Source: Marinococcus luteus
GTDB lineage: Bacteria > Bacillota > Bacilli > Bacillales > Marinococcaceae
Length of the DNA: 64,000 nt
Direction: 5' to 3'
Assembly: GCF_900106595.1 (NCBI RefSeq)
Contig: NZ_FNNC01000001.1
Span: 62,001-126,000 of the forward strand
The notes under the pieces are model-generated. The model was not told where the DNA came from, ran no database searches, and saw only the letters and a list, made by a program, of their open reading frames with translations. The stretch's first letter is position 1. Each line of letters starts with the position of its first letter. The translations under genes were made by a program, and so were the position numbers. Positions 19,373 through 27,408 of this stretch are shown here, piece by piece.

Positions 19373-19408
19373 AAGAAGGCCACGGCTTATCACAGCCGTG
19401 GCCTTCTT
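19373..19408 (+). terminator. Terminator of the pdh operon
   Basis: AAGAAGGCCACGGC pairs perfectly with GCCGTGGCCTTCTT around an 8-nt loop. Confidence 0.92.
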
Positions 19409-19471
19409 GTGTAAAGAAGAAAGGCAGCTGCTCGTGGAAGCAGAATTTTTCGTGCCTTCTTCAGCATAATA

Positions 19472-19499
19472 AAATCCCCGGCGCTGAGGCCGGGGATTT
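19472..19499 (-). terminator. Terminator of the BCCT gene
   Basis: AAATCCCCGGC pairs with GCCGGGGATTT; on the - strand it is followed by a T-rich tract. Confidence 0.88.
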
Positions 19500-19516
19500 C
19501 TTATTTCGTTTGGAAG

Positions 19517-21118
19517 CTACTCTTTGCCAGTCAGGTCTTTTTGAAGTTCTTCCTGTTCTTTGCGAAGCTGTTCGCGTTCGCGACGGGAAAGTCCTGTTTC
19601 ATCATCCTGGCGAAGCTTGCGTTCTTTATTAAGAATGGTACGGTCGGTCTTAAGAGCTTTTAACAGCGATACACACATTAAGACCATAATGATTGTAAAC
19701 GGCAAGGCCGCGATGGTCATGACAATCTGAATGCCCTCAATACCTCCGGATGCGAGCAGCATTGCCGCTGAACCGGAAATAACAAGTCCCCAGATGAATT
19801 TAATGGATACCGGTGGATTCAAGCTTCCGTTTGTCGTCTGCATCCCCAGAACAAAAGTTGCCGAGTCTGCAGAAGTAATGAAAAAGCTCATAATCAAAAG
19901 CAGTGCTACAAAGCCTGTTACCGCTCCGAGAGGGAGAGTGTCAAGCAGGCCGAACAGAGCAATTTCATCACTCTGGCTCGTCATTAATTCGTACAGACCG
20001 CCGTTCTGGGCATTGTCTTCAGCAATACCGGTTGTTGCAAAAACGGCAAACCATAGAAACGAAAAGATGGATGGTACGAGCAGGACGCCGGTGATAAATT
20101 CACGGATCGTCCGTCCGCGGGATACGCGGGCAATAAAGGTACCAACAAATGGTGCCCATGCAATCCACCAGGCCCAGTAGAATACCGTCCAGGAGTCAAG
20201 CCATGCCCGGTCTCCGGTATATTCATACGTCGTGAAACTTTGGGCTGGCAGGTTTTCCATGTAGGATCCAATGCCATTTGTGAAAGAGTTTAAAATACTT
20301 GTCGTCGGACCGGCGAAAAGAACAAAAAGCATGATCAGCCCCGCCAGCGCAATGTTTGCCCAGCTTAAATAGCGGATACCTCTGTTTAAGCCGGTAGTAG
20401 CCGATGCAAGATAAATGATAGTAAAGACGAGAATAATAATCAGCTGTGTAGTTAAATCGAGATTGATCCCTTCAAATATATAACTCAGGCCGCCGTTTAC
20501 CTGAGTGGCGCCGTACCCAAGAGACTGGGAAACACCAAATATAGTAGCGAACACAGCGATAAAGTTGATTAAAGTACCTAACCAGCCATCCACCCGGTCA
20601 CCGACAAGCGGCCGGAACGCTGAACTGATAATACCAGGCGCGTTATGGCGGAACTGGAAATAAGCAAGTGCGAGCGCTACAACTGAATAAACGGCCCACG
20701 GGTGAAGTCCCCAGTGGAAAAACGAGAGACGAATAGCATCTGCTGCCGCTGCCTGGCTTTGAGCCTCTGCTTCAGGCCCGCCGTAATAGTGATAAAGCGG
20801 CTCAGCAACGCCCCAATATACAAGGCCGATCCCCATACCGGCTGTAAATAGAAACGCAAACCATGTTAAGTAACTGTACTCCGGTCGTTCGTCCGGCTTT
20901 CCTAAACGGATTTTTCCATACGGACTGAACACTAAGTAAATACAAAAGATAACGAAAAACGTTGCGGATATTAGATAAAACCATCCGAGGTTAGTAACAA
21001 TCCATCCCTGGATCTCACCGGTCACTGTATTTAAATTTCCTGGCGTGACAACACCCCAGATGATTACCGCAAGCGCCGCTATCAGGGTCACAAAAAAGAC
21101 GGTTGTTAATTTTCTCAT
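19517..21118 (-). CDS. BCCT family compatible-solute transporter (glycine betaine/choline type)
   Basis: A Na+-coupled importer of trimethylammonium osmolytes in the membrane. The 533-residue protein has about 12 membrane segments, the Gly-rich unwound helix TAGMGIGLVYWG, and the aromatic substrate-box signature (YWAWWIAWAPFVGTFIARVSRG in two overlapping parts). The charged C-terminal tail (about residues 480-533) resembles the osmosensing tail of BetP/OpuD. The ATG is 15 nt from the best AAAGGTGG, so the start is less sure. A promoter with an operator-like repeat lies upstream (21248-21289). The exact solute is not readable. Confidence 0.93.
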   Translation of the reverse strand: MRKLTTVFFVTLIAALAVIIWGVVTPGNLNTVTGEIQGWIVTNLGWFYLISATFFVIFCIYLVFSPYGKIRLGKPDERPEYSYLTWFAFLFTAGMGIGLVYWGVAEPLYHYYGGPEAEAQSQAAAADAIRLSFFHWGLHPWAVYSVVALALAYFQFRHNAPGIISSAFRPLVGDRVDGWLGTLINFIAVFATIFGVSQSLGYGATQVNGGLSYIFEGINLDLTTQLIIILVFTIIYLASATTGLNRGIRYLSWANIALAGLIMLFVLFAGPTTSILNSFTNGIGSYMENLPAQSFTTYEYTGDRAWLDSWTVFYWAWWIAWAPFVGTFIARVSRGRTIREFITGVLLVPSIFSFLWFAVFATTGIAEDNAQNGGLYELMTSQSDEIALFGLLDTLPLGAVTGFVALLLIMSFFITSADSATFVLGMQTTNGSLNPPVSIKFIWGLVISGSAAMLLASGGIEGIQIVMTIAALPFTIIMVLMCVSLLKALKTDRTILNKERKLRQDDETGLSRREREQLRKEQEELQKDLTGKE

Positions 21119-21247
21119 GACTTTTTACATTCCACCTTTCTTTTAGCGGGGTATTCGATTTTTAGGCAGCGGTACTCAGCAAAAGAGGGGATAGTGGCAA
21201 TTTCAGTAAGCAGGTACATACCTATTTAATAAATGACAACGATGATT

Positions 21248-21275
21248 ATTATAACACTCATAACTTCATACGCAA
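21248..21275 (-). promoter_or_regulatory. Promoter of the BCCT gene
   Basis: On the - strand TTGCGT, 16 nt, TATAAT. Predicted leader about 120 nt. Confidence 0.65.
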
Positions 21276-21289
21276 CCAGAACGTATGAA
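21265..21289. promoter_or_regulatory. Operator-like inverted repeat at the BCCT promoter
   Basis: TTCATACG-N9-CGTATGAA, perfect 8-bp arms; one arm overlaps the -35 hexamer and the other lies just upstream of it. Position suggests a repressor or activator site; the regulator is unknown. Confidence 0.55.
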
Positions 21290-21495
21290 TAATCTATACC
21301 CTAAACCTAGGCCCCCAAACCCAGAAGCCTTCATATATAAACGTTAAAAAATACCTACAGGCAATAAGCAGCGTTAATATTTCCATACAAACGTAATTAT
21401 TAACATTTTATAGAAATTTTTTAGACTTTTAGCCCTGACTTTGCAGAAATTTTGCTAAAATATAAAAGGGAATAATTAAACAGGGGGAGTCCGGG

Positions 21496-22314
21496 TTGAA
21501 GAAAATGTTGATATTATCATCGCTGGCAATGCTTCTTGCAGGCTGTTCGAATGCAGGAGAAGACAATGCAGATGCAGAACAAAAGGAAAAAACAGAGACC
21601 GCTGCCCAAGAAGAAGCCCAGGAGCAGCATGATGAGAAAAAAGAGGAGCAGAAACAGCAAAAAGCAGCTGTCTCAAAGGAGGAAGAACTGATTTATAAAG
21701 TTAACGAAGCAAACTGGACGGTTCAGGCAGAGGAAAGCGAAGGCGAGGAAGTTCTTCTCACATTTGATGACGCTCCGGACGGCAATGCTGTAAATATCGC
21801 GGAAATTTTAGCAGAAAACGAAGTACCGGCCATCTTTTTTGTGAATGGCATGTTTCTAAAAGATGAAGAAGGCAGAAATGCCCTGAAAAAAATAAAAGAC
21901 ATGGGGTTTGCGATAGGTAATCATACGACTACCCACGCCTCGCTTCCAGATTTATCAGAAGAGGAACAGCTTGAAGAATTAAAAGAAACCGATGAACTGG
22001 TAAAAGAAATAACTGGGGAAACGCCGGCATTTTTCCGTGCTCCGTTTGGACAGAACACTTCGTTTAGTGATGAATATGTTAAAAAAAACGGCATGATAAA
22101 AATGAATTGGACGTATGGGTATGATTTTGAAGGTGAATACCAGGAAGCAGAAGCGCTCACAGATATTACGCTGAACACTGAATTGTTAACGGATGGCGCA
22201 AATATTCTTATGCACGACCGGGAATGGACTAGAGAAGCGCTTGGCCCAATTATTGAAGGATTTAATGAGAAAGGCTATTCCTTTATCGACCCCCAATATA
22301 TAGAAAAAGAGTAG
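21496..22314 (+). CDS. Polysaccharide deacetylase lipoprotein (NodB domain)
   Basis: A probable surface-anchored de-N-acetylase of a glycan such as peptidoglycan. It has 272 residues. Signal with lipobox LLAG-C17, a highly charged Glu/Gln/Lys linker to about residue 60, then a NodB domain: motif 1 TFDDAP (canonical TFDDGP), motif 2 HTTTHASL, motif 3 FRAPFG, motif 4 WTYGYDF, motif 5 LMHDR. The metal Asp and His residues are present, so it is likely active. The start is TTG 21496 behind AGGGGGAG. The substrate is not determinable. Confidence 0.9.
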   Translation: MKKMLILSSLAMLLAGCSNAGEDNADAEQKEKTETAAQEEAQEQHDEKKEEQKQQKAAVSKEEELIYKVNEANWTVQAEESEGEEVLLTFDDAPDGNAVNIAEILAENEVPAIFFVNGMFLKDEEGRNALKKIKDMGFAIGNHTTTHASLPDLSEEEQLEELKETDELVKEITGETPAFFRAPFGQNTSFSDEYVKKNGMIKMNWTYGYDFEGEYQEAEALTDITLNTELLTDGANILMHDREWTREALGPIIEGFNEKGYSFIDPQYIEKE

Positions 22315-22431
22315 AAAAATGCGTGATACAGAAGCTTTTTATGTCGAATTTTGTTGAAAATTTTTATTGGACGCTGCATTAATGCTATATTGATTAAAAA
22401 TGAATAGGATTCACACGAAGGGGGAACATCA

Positions 22432-22869
22432 ATGGATAACTCTGCACTGTATGATGAAATAAGATTGCACGTAGGCCTTGCCCATGATTATTCCATAACG
22501 CCTGAAGGCTTCCTGCACTATGTCATGAATGCATTTCAAAAATACTGGCCGCATAAAGATTTGATTTCGTTGTATGTTAATAAATGGACGCATTTCGAAT
22601 GGCAGGACGGGGACGTGCATCCGGTATTTACGAAAGAAATGGATATTCAAAACGGTCTTTTGCTTTTGGCAGATATAGAAAGAACAGTTTTTTGCTGCAG
22701 TGAAGAAGGGATGTATCACTGGATGCTTCCGTTTTATGATAATGAAATATTTGCCGGAGGGATTATTGTTTCAAGAGAGGCAGATATGAAAGAGCTGGAA
22801 AAAGAAGAAGTATGGCTTCTCGAAGAAATTATGTCTTTCATTAATGCCAAACTGCCCAATTATATGTAA
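22432..22869 (+). CDS. Conserved hypothetical protein, GAF-like
   Basis: I do not recognise this 145-residue acidic protein with certainty. The second half (P-x-YDNEIFAGGIIVSR, then a long helix ELEKEEVWLLEEIMSFINAKL in part) resembles the end of a GAF domain, and residue spacing would allow a complete small GAF fold. Adjacent cysteines (VFCCSEE, about residue 86) are notable. AAGGGGGAA precedes ATG 22432. It stands between the deacetylase and speA and ends at a bidirectional terminator. Confidence 0.7.
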   Translation: MDNSALYDEIRLHVGLAHDYSITPEGFLHYVMNAFQKYWPHKDLISLYVNKWTHFEWQDGDVHPVFTKEMDIQNGLLLLADIERTVFCCSEEGMYHWMLPFYDNEIFAGGIIVSREADMKELEKEEVWLLEEIMSFINAKLPNYM

Positions 22870-22873
22870 AAGT

Positions 22874-22900
22874 AAAAAAAGCAGCCGCGGCTGCTTTTTT
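22874..22900. terminator. Bidirectional terminator
   Basis: AAAAAAGCAGCCGCGGCTGC then TTTTTT, a perfect palindrome between the GAF-like gene and speA. Confidence 0.9.
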
Positions 22901-22903
22901 GTT

Positions 22904-24379
22904 TTATTGAATTGGCTTTTGCTCCTGGATCACCCGTATAGTTTGAAGGGAAGGGTCTTCGGGGCCCTGGACGGGGAGGCCGGCTGCTGCGTTGGCTTGA
23001 ATGTACGTTAAATTTTCTTCGGTAATGATTTCACCTGGAAGGAGTACTGGTATGCCTGGCGGATAAATCATAATGAATTCTGCGATAATCCGGCCGGCAC
23101 TTTCTGAAAGAGCGATGGTTTCTTTTCCGGCATAAAATGCGTCACGGGGAGCAATGGATAGAGTCGGGATAGACGGTAGCTTTAATACTGCGGGAGCCGT
23201 GTAGGCCTCAGGAGTATAATGCTGCCGGGCGAGATCCTTCATTGCCTCCACAAGAAGCGATGTTTCTTTTTCCGTATCACCGAAGCTGATGATGCAGAGG
23301 ATGTTATACAAATCGGACAGCTCTACTTCAATGTGATAATGCTTTCGCAGCCATTTTTCAGCTTCGTAGCCATTGATGCCAAGCTGTTGAACAGAAATTA
23401 ACAGCTTTGTAGGGTCCATGGCGGTGACGGTGTTCTGTTCAAGCATTTCAGCGCCGGCGCAGTAGAGACCCTTAATGGAATTAATAGAGGCCCTTGTTTG
23501 TTCAGCGAGTTCAAGCGTGTTTTCTATCAGTACGTGCCCTTTTAATGCAAGCTGCCTGCGTGCGGTATCGAGCGAGGCCAGAAGCGGGTACGATGTGGAT
23601 GTTGTTGTCAGCATGCTGAAGACCGCCTGGACGTGAGCAATGGAGGTCCGGGCGCCCTGGACGTTTAATACGGAACTCTGGGTCATGGAGCCTCCGAGTT
23701 TATGCACGCTTGTAGCAGCCATGTCAGCGCCCGCCTCCATAGCTGAAGGTGGCAGGTTTTCGTGAAAATGAATATGCACCCCGTGAGCTTCATCGACGAG
23801 CACTGGGACATCGTACTGGTGAGCGGTTTCTACAATAGCACCCAGATCGGAGGAAAAACCGAAGTAGGTCGGGTTAATAACGAGCAGCGCCTTTGCATCA
23901 GGATGCCTGTCGAGAGCATGCTGTGCTGTTAAAGGTGTAATCCCGTGCGAAATGCCGAACTCTTCATCGAGTGCCGGATACATAAATATCGGAACGGCTC
24001 CTGAAAAGATAATCGCATTCATAATCGATTTGTGCACATTTCTCGGAACGAGAATTTTGTCTCCCGGAGCACAGACAGATAAGATCATCGTCATAATGGC
24101 ACCGCTTGTTCCCTGGACCGAAAAGAACGTATAGTCGGCCCCAAAGGCTTCTGCGGCAAGCTTCTGTGCGTCATCAATAACGCCGGAAGGGTGGTGCAGG
24201 TCGTCAAGGGGTTCGATATTAATCAAGTCCATATTTAATATATTACTGCCGATAAATTCACGAAACTCCTCATCCATCCCGGTTCCGTTTTTATGCCCCG
24301 GAATGTGGAAAGGCACAGGCTGCGTCTTTATATGCTCTTTTAATTTAGTGAATATCGGAGTAAGCTGTTGTCTGTTCAT
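22904..24379 (-). CDS. speA: Arginine/lysine/ornithine decarboxylase, SpeA type
   Basis: A PLP decarboxylase of the Orn/Lys/Arg class III fold, in B. subtilis making agmatine from arginine for polyamines. The 491-residue length is near that of B. subtilis SpeA (490). The PLP lysine is K227 in TSVHKLGGS; the DEAHGVH motif lies upstream of it. GGAGGG 6 nt before ATG 24379 rejects the 11-residue longer frame. It sits in the conserved speA-yktA-yktB order. The substrate is assumed from synteny. Confidence 0.92.
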   Translation of the reverse strand: MNRQQLTPIFTKLKEHIKTQPVPFHIPGHKNGTGMDEEFREFIGSNILNMDLINIEPLDDLHHPSGVIDDAQKLAAEAFGADYTFFSVQGTSGAIMTMILSVCAPGDKILVPRNVHKSIMNAIIFSGAVPIFMYPALDEEFGISHGITPLTAQHALDRHPDAKALLVINPTYFGFSSDLGAIVETAHQYDVPVLVDEAHGVHIHFHENLPPSAMEAGADMAATSVHKLGGSMTQSSVLNVQGARTSIAHVQAVFSMLTTTSTSYPLLASLDTARRQLALKGHVLIENTLELAEQTRASINSIKGLYCAGAEMLEQNTVTAMDPTKLLISVQQLGINGYEAEKWLRKHYHIEVELSDLYNILCIISFGDTEKETSLLVEAMKDLARQHYTPEAYTAPAVLKLPSIPTLSIAPRDAFYAGKETIALSESAGRIIAEFIMIYPPGIPVLLPGEIITEENLTYIQANAAAGLPVQGPEDPSLQTIRVIQEQKPIQ

Positions 24380-24501
24380 ATGTGTCCCTCCAATGCGTTC
24401 AAAAACATTCAAATTATAGCAGAATTCATGCCGTCATTAAATAACTTTGTGAGACGTGCCGGCCGGGATTTGCTAGAATATTAGCGAAGGGGGAAGCAGT
24501 G

Positions 24502-24792
24502 ATGAAAGAAAATGTTAATATACCTATCTCCATGGACTGGACTACACAGGAAATTATCGATGTGACCACTTTTTTTCAAGTGGTTGAAACAGCACACGGT
24601 AAGGCGGTGCCCCGGGAGGATATTTTAGGCCTGTATGGGAAATTTAAAGAAATTGTGCCGGGTAAAAGCGAGGAAAAACAGATGTTCCGTCAGTTTGATG
24701 AGGATGCTGAAGTGAACTGCTGGAAGACTGTGCAGGCAGCTAGAAAAGCAGAAGCAGGGGAAAAAATTAATATGACCGGACGCTCAGGATAG
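24502..24792 (+). CDS. yktA: UPF0223 family protein YktA
   Basis: A small conserved Bacillus protein of 96 residues and unknown function. The pattern PISMDWTTQEIIDV and the region VVETAHGKAVPREDILG match the UPF0223 family. ATG 24502 follows GAAGGGGGA by 8 nt. Its stop codon lies in the loop of the terminator hairpin. Confidence 0.9.
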   Translation: MKENVNIPISMDWTTQEIIDVTTFFQVVETAHGKAVPREDILGLYGKFKEIVPGKSEEKQMFRQFDEDAEVNCWKTVQAARKAEAGEKINMTGRSG

Positions 24793-24808
24793 AGCGTCCG
24801 GCATTTTT
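24776..24808 (+). terminator. Terminator overlapping the yktA stop codon
   Basis: CCGGACGCTC pairs with GAGCGTCCGG; the 6-nt loop contains the TAG stop of yktA. A T-run follows. Confidence 0.88.
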
Positions 24809-25433
24809 ATACCGTCTGCAAGGACAGCTGATACAGAGGAAGAAGTTCTTTGAATGTACTATAAATATAATCGTACGTTTCGTCATCGTTCCAGGAAGCA
24901 GCCGTTTCTGCGTCAAACTGACGGCCGATCAGAAGCTCTGCTTTTTTGATATCTCTTACACGCTCAAGGGTGTGAATGACCTTATCCTTGTTTTCATGAA
25001 TGAAAAATGCGTCCGGCTTCGTATGATCCGGGGAAATTTTATAGTCGTCCGGCAGGGAAGTAAGCTGAGATAGGCGGTCCAGATACATTTTTCCGATATC
25101 CGCTTTATCCGGTACTTCGTACATGTGGGTCAACCAGACGAATAAATGGTCATCAAAAAGTCCGACCTGGAAATGAGGATGTTTTTTGTAGCCTCTTTTA
25201 TCCGGCGCGATACCGAACCAGGTGCTTTCCGGAGGATGCACAGACCGTCTGGCATGTTTTGCAATATGAACAAACAATTCTTCGCCCGTATCAGCTGCCA
25301 GATCTTCAGCCAGAGGTTCAGCCAGTTTGGAAAAAACTGGTTGAATGTCATCCCGGATTTGAGTCATGCGGTTTTCAAGACCTTCTGCCTGCATAATAGA
25401 AAAATCATTTTTGGTGAAATGCTGTCTGCTCAT
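24807..25433 (-). CDS. yktB: UPF0637 (DUF1054) family protein YktB
   Basis: A 208-residue cytoplasmic protein of unknown function. The ending, the SRQHFTKNDFSIM start and the GLFDDHLFVWL segment match the DUF1054 family. AAAGGAGC precedes ATG 25433. It is convergent with yktA, as in B. subtilis, and its stop lies inside the T-run of the yktA terminator, so the two 3' ends nearly touch. Confidence 0.9.
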   Translation of the reverse strand: MSRQHFTKNDFSIMQAEGLENRMTQIRDDIQPVFSKLAEPLAEDLAADTGEELFVHIAKHARRSVHPPESTWFGIAPDKRGYKKHPHFQVGLFDDHLFVWLTHMYEVPDKADIGKMYLDRLSQLTSLPDDYKISPDHTKPDAFFIHENKDKVIHTLERVRDIKKAELLIGRQFDAETAASWNDDETYDYIYSTFKELLPLYQLSLQTV

Positions 25434-25560
25434 GTAATGACTGCTCCTTTTTCAATTGGTCTATCACCAAGCATACTGAAAATCTGGACCTCCGGCAACC
25501 AATCAACTCCAGTGAAAATCGCAATTATTTAAAAATACTGAAAATTTTCGTTTGTTTTTC

Positions 25561-25589
25561 TTGCGTTTCCGGTAAAAAGGTTTTATAAT
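25561..25589 (+). promoter_or_regulatory. Promoter upstream of ykzI
   Basis: TTGCGT, 17-nt spacer, TATAAT. Confidence 0.65.
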
Positions 25590-25667
25590 TCCAATAATCC
25601 TTATAGAATAACGAGTACTCAAAATACCGTTAGATACACAAGAAAGACAGTAGGGAGAGGCCGTAGT

Positions 25668-25714
25668 AAAATATAATTTCAGAACAATAGAGAAAGTTCT
25701 GCATCTTATATTTT
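25668..25714 (+). other. Leader hairpin upstream of ykzI
   Basis: Outer stem AAAATATAA/TTATATTTT (9 bp), a small internal loop, inner stem CAGAAC/GTTCTG (6 bp), loop of 10 nt. Possible attenuator or RNA element. Confidence 0.45.
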
Positions 25715-25796
25715 CTGAACATTCTGAGAAGAATTGCCAGTGTCAGTTAACTTTCAGCTCGAGACATTATTATTCCATTTAAGGGGTGTGGGAAAC

Positions 25797-25985
25797 TTGG
25801 AACAAGTAATTCAGGCGTTTAAACGTAGAGATGCAGAAGAACGAATCCCGGTACTGCGCTTAGAAATTGATTATGAACTGGTAACCCTTCATGACGCCAT
25901 GGCAGAAGAGGATTTAACTTCCATTCATGCCAGCAAATACCGCTTAGAGCAGTTACGCCAGGAGTGGATTCGGCTGGAAGTGTAA
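25797..25985 (+). CDS. ykzI: Small conserved protein YkzI
   Basis: A 62-residue charged helical protein of unknown function, at the same place as B. subtilis ykzI between yktB and the inositol monophosphatase gene. AAGGGGTG lies 8 nt before a TTG at 25797, giving the N terminus LEQVIQAFKRRD (Met at translation). The open frame extends upstream without a ribosome binding site. A terminator follows at 26000. Confidence 0.78.
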   Translation: MEQVIQAFKRRDAEERIPVLRLEIDYELVTLHDAMAEEDLTSIHASKYRLEQLRQEWIRLEV

Positions 25986-25999
25986 TATAAAGTAAGAAG

Positions 26000-26033
26000 G
26001 TCCGGGCTGCTTTACAGCAGTCCGGGCTTTTTT
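26000..26033 (+). terminator. Terminator after ykzI
   Basis: GTCCGGGCTGCT pairs with AGCAGTCCGGGC (two G-U pairs), loop of 4, then TTTTTT. Confidence 0.9.
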
Positions 26034-26113
26034 ATGCAGAAATCGGTGCATAATTTTGCCGTATTGAGGGAACAAGAACTCATATACATAAGGAAGAAGC
26101 GGAGAGGATTATA

Positions 26114-26905
26114 ATGGAAGAGAATTGGTCAGCAATGCAGCAGAAAGCTGTACAATGGATACAGGAAGCCGGGGAGCTGCTTCGCGCTTCCCTGGAGGAA
26201 AGCTTAATTATAGAAACAAAATCAAATCCAAATGATTTAGTAACAGAAATGGATTTCAAAATTGAGCGGCTGTTAACGAAAAAGATCAGTGAAGATTACC
26301 CCGGTCACCGCATTTTAGGAGAAGAAGAAGCCGGAGCGGACATTATGGACACCGACGACATTATTTGGATTATAGACCCTATAGACGGAACAACGAATTT
26401 TGTTCATCAGCAGTTTAATTTTGCTGTATCTCTGGCAGTGTTTGAAAATGGCATTGGCAAGGTGGGCATTGTCTATGACGTTATGGCAGACGAATGGTTT
26501 ACCGCACTGGAAGGCAGAGGAGCATACCGCAACGGCGTCAGGCTTCCGAAGCTGAAGCCGGCAGAATTAAAGGAAGCAATTGTAGGTATTAACGCCAGAT
26601 GGATTAAAAACGAAAAAATTCCTTATGCCAGGCAGATGCGTAATATTGTGGATGAATCAAGAAGTACCAGGGCCTATGGTTCGGCTGCAATCGAACTTTG
26701 CTATGTAGCATGCGGCCGGCTTGATTCTTATGTGAACCTGTGGCTGGCACCGTGGGATTTTGCCGGAGCGGAAGTGTTGTTACGGGAAGTCGGGGCGGAT
26801 ATTTCGACGATCGATAACCAGCGGCCGTCGATGCTTGAAAAAGGGCCGTACCTGGCGGGGCGCCCGGGCCTGCAGGAAAAAGTACGGGGGATGCTGAACA
26901 GCTGA
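26114..26905 (+). CDS. suhB: Inositol-1-monophosphatase family protein
   Basis: A Mg2+-dependent phosphatase of the IMPase/SuhB superfamily (B. subtilis YktC), dephosphorylating inositol 1-phosphate or related sugar phosphates. The 263-residue protein has the metal motifs GEEE (about 74-77) and IDPIDGTTNF (about 91-100), and the C-terminal WDFAGAEVLLREVGA signature. The 3' end, including the stop, is embedded in a bidirectional terminator. The true substrate is not certain. Confidence 0.94.
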   Translation: MEENWSAMQQKAVQWIQEAGELLRASLEESLIIETKSNPNDLVTEMDFKIERLLTKKISEDYPGHRILGEEEAGADIMDTDDIIWIIDPIDGTTNFVHQQFNFAVSLAVFENGIGKVGIVYDVMADEWFTALEGRGAYRNGVRLPKLKPAELKEAIVGINARWIKNEKIPYARQMRNIVDESRSTRAYGSAAIELCYVACGRLDSYVNLWLAPWDFAGAEVLLREVGADISTIDNQRPSMLEKGPYLAGRPGLQEKVRGMLNS

Positions 26906-26921
26906 TCCCCCGTACTGATTT
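26881..26921. terminator. Bidirectional terminator overlapping the suhB stop codon
   Basis: AGTACGGGGGAT pairs perfectly with ATCCCCCGTACT around a 12-nt loop in which the suhB stop begins. A-run before and T-run after serve suhB and the convergent ylaF. Confidence 0.9.
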
Positions 26922-26925
26922 TTGG

Positions 26926-27099
26926 CTACGCTGCAGAATTTGCTTTCACCTTTCTGGCAAAATAAAAGGCTGAGCACGTTACAGCGATCGATATAACGGC
27001 GATAATAATGGAAGCTTCGGCTATAGCAATCCCGATAGAGGCGATGCCGAAAATAGCTAAAGCTGCAAGCAGCAGGTATAACCACTGTATTTTTGTCAT
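26926..27099 (-). CDS. ylaF: Small membrane protein YlaF (DUF5325)
   Basis: A 57-residue protein, too short for common length cut-offs. It begins MTKIQWLYLLLAALAIFG and has two hydrophobic stretches (about residues 6-27 and 30-46) before a basic tail RKVKANSAA. GAAGAAGGG precedes ATG 27099. Size, hydrophobicity and position next to typA match B. subtilis YlaF. Function unknown. A longer overlapping open frame on the same strand lacks a ribosome binding site. Confidence 0.82.
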   Translation of the reverse strand: MTKIQWLYLLLAALAIFGIASIGIAIAEASIIIAVISIAVTCSAFYFARKVKANSAA

Positions 27100-27408
27100 A
27101 GAGTCCCTTCTTCCTTTAAAATAATGCTGACACTATTTTATCGGCTTTGGCAGGAAAACTCAAATAAGTACAGCCGGCTATGATTCAGTGATGGTTTATG
27201 TTATATTGAGAAAAGTAGTGTCTGTAATAGTGACTTGCCAGTCGGTCTTCCTTTAGTGGAACCCGGCATATGTTATACTGACAATGTAAAATGTAAATGG
27301 TAGGAACTCAGATGAAAATGGCAATGAGAACCCTGGCTTTATGGAAGACGATGTCGTCGAGCGCCAGGGTTTGTTATGATTGCAGCAAGAGAATAGGAGA
27401 GATTTACA
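27100..27408 (+). other. Leader and promoter region of typA
   Basis: About 310 nt. It holds extended -10 elements TGT-TATACT (27271-27279) and TGT-TATATT (27199-27207), neither with a strong -35, and a hairpin in the predicted leader (27329-27371). No gene is seen. Confidence 0.55.
27329..27371 (+). other. Hairpin in the typA leader
   Basis: AACCCTGGC pairs with GCCAGGGTT; the 25-nt loop holds a smaller GACGA/TCGTC stem. It lies about 37 nt before the typA start and could act on mRNA stability or translation. Confidence 0.55.

Larger units (their letters stand above)
21119..21495. other. Divergent intergenic region, BCCT / deacetylase
   Basis: About 375 nt with no gene. It holds the BCCT promoter and inverted repeat (21248-21289), an AGGTACATACCT palindrome in the BCCT leader near 21211-21222, and an AT-rich stretch before the deacetylase gene with no single clear promoter. 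Confidence 0.6.
25434..25796 (+). other. Intergenic region with structured leader of ykzI
   Basis: About 360 nt without a gene. It holds a good + strand promoter (25561-25589) and a long imperfect hairpin (25668-25714). The predicted ykzI leader is about 200 nt. Confidence 0.6.

Noticed and set aside
21496-21690. Glu/Gln/Lys-rich low-complexity start of the deacetylase as a sign of frameshift
   Set aside because: It directly follows a lipobox and leads into an intact NodB domain; acidic linkers are normal in surface lipoproteins of salt-tolerant bacteria.
26780-27085. - strand ORF of 101 codons over suhB end and ylaF
   Set aside because: The ylaF frame has a ribosome binding site and a sensible membrane protein; this one crosses the terminator and is Cys/Tyr/Arg-rich noise.
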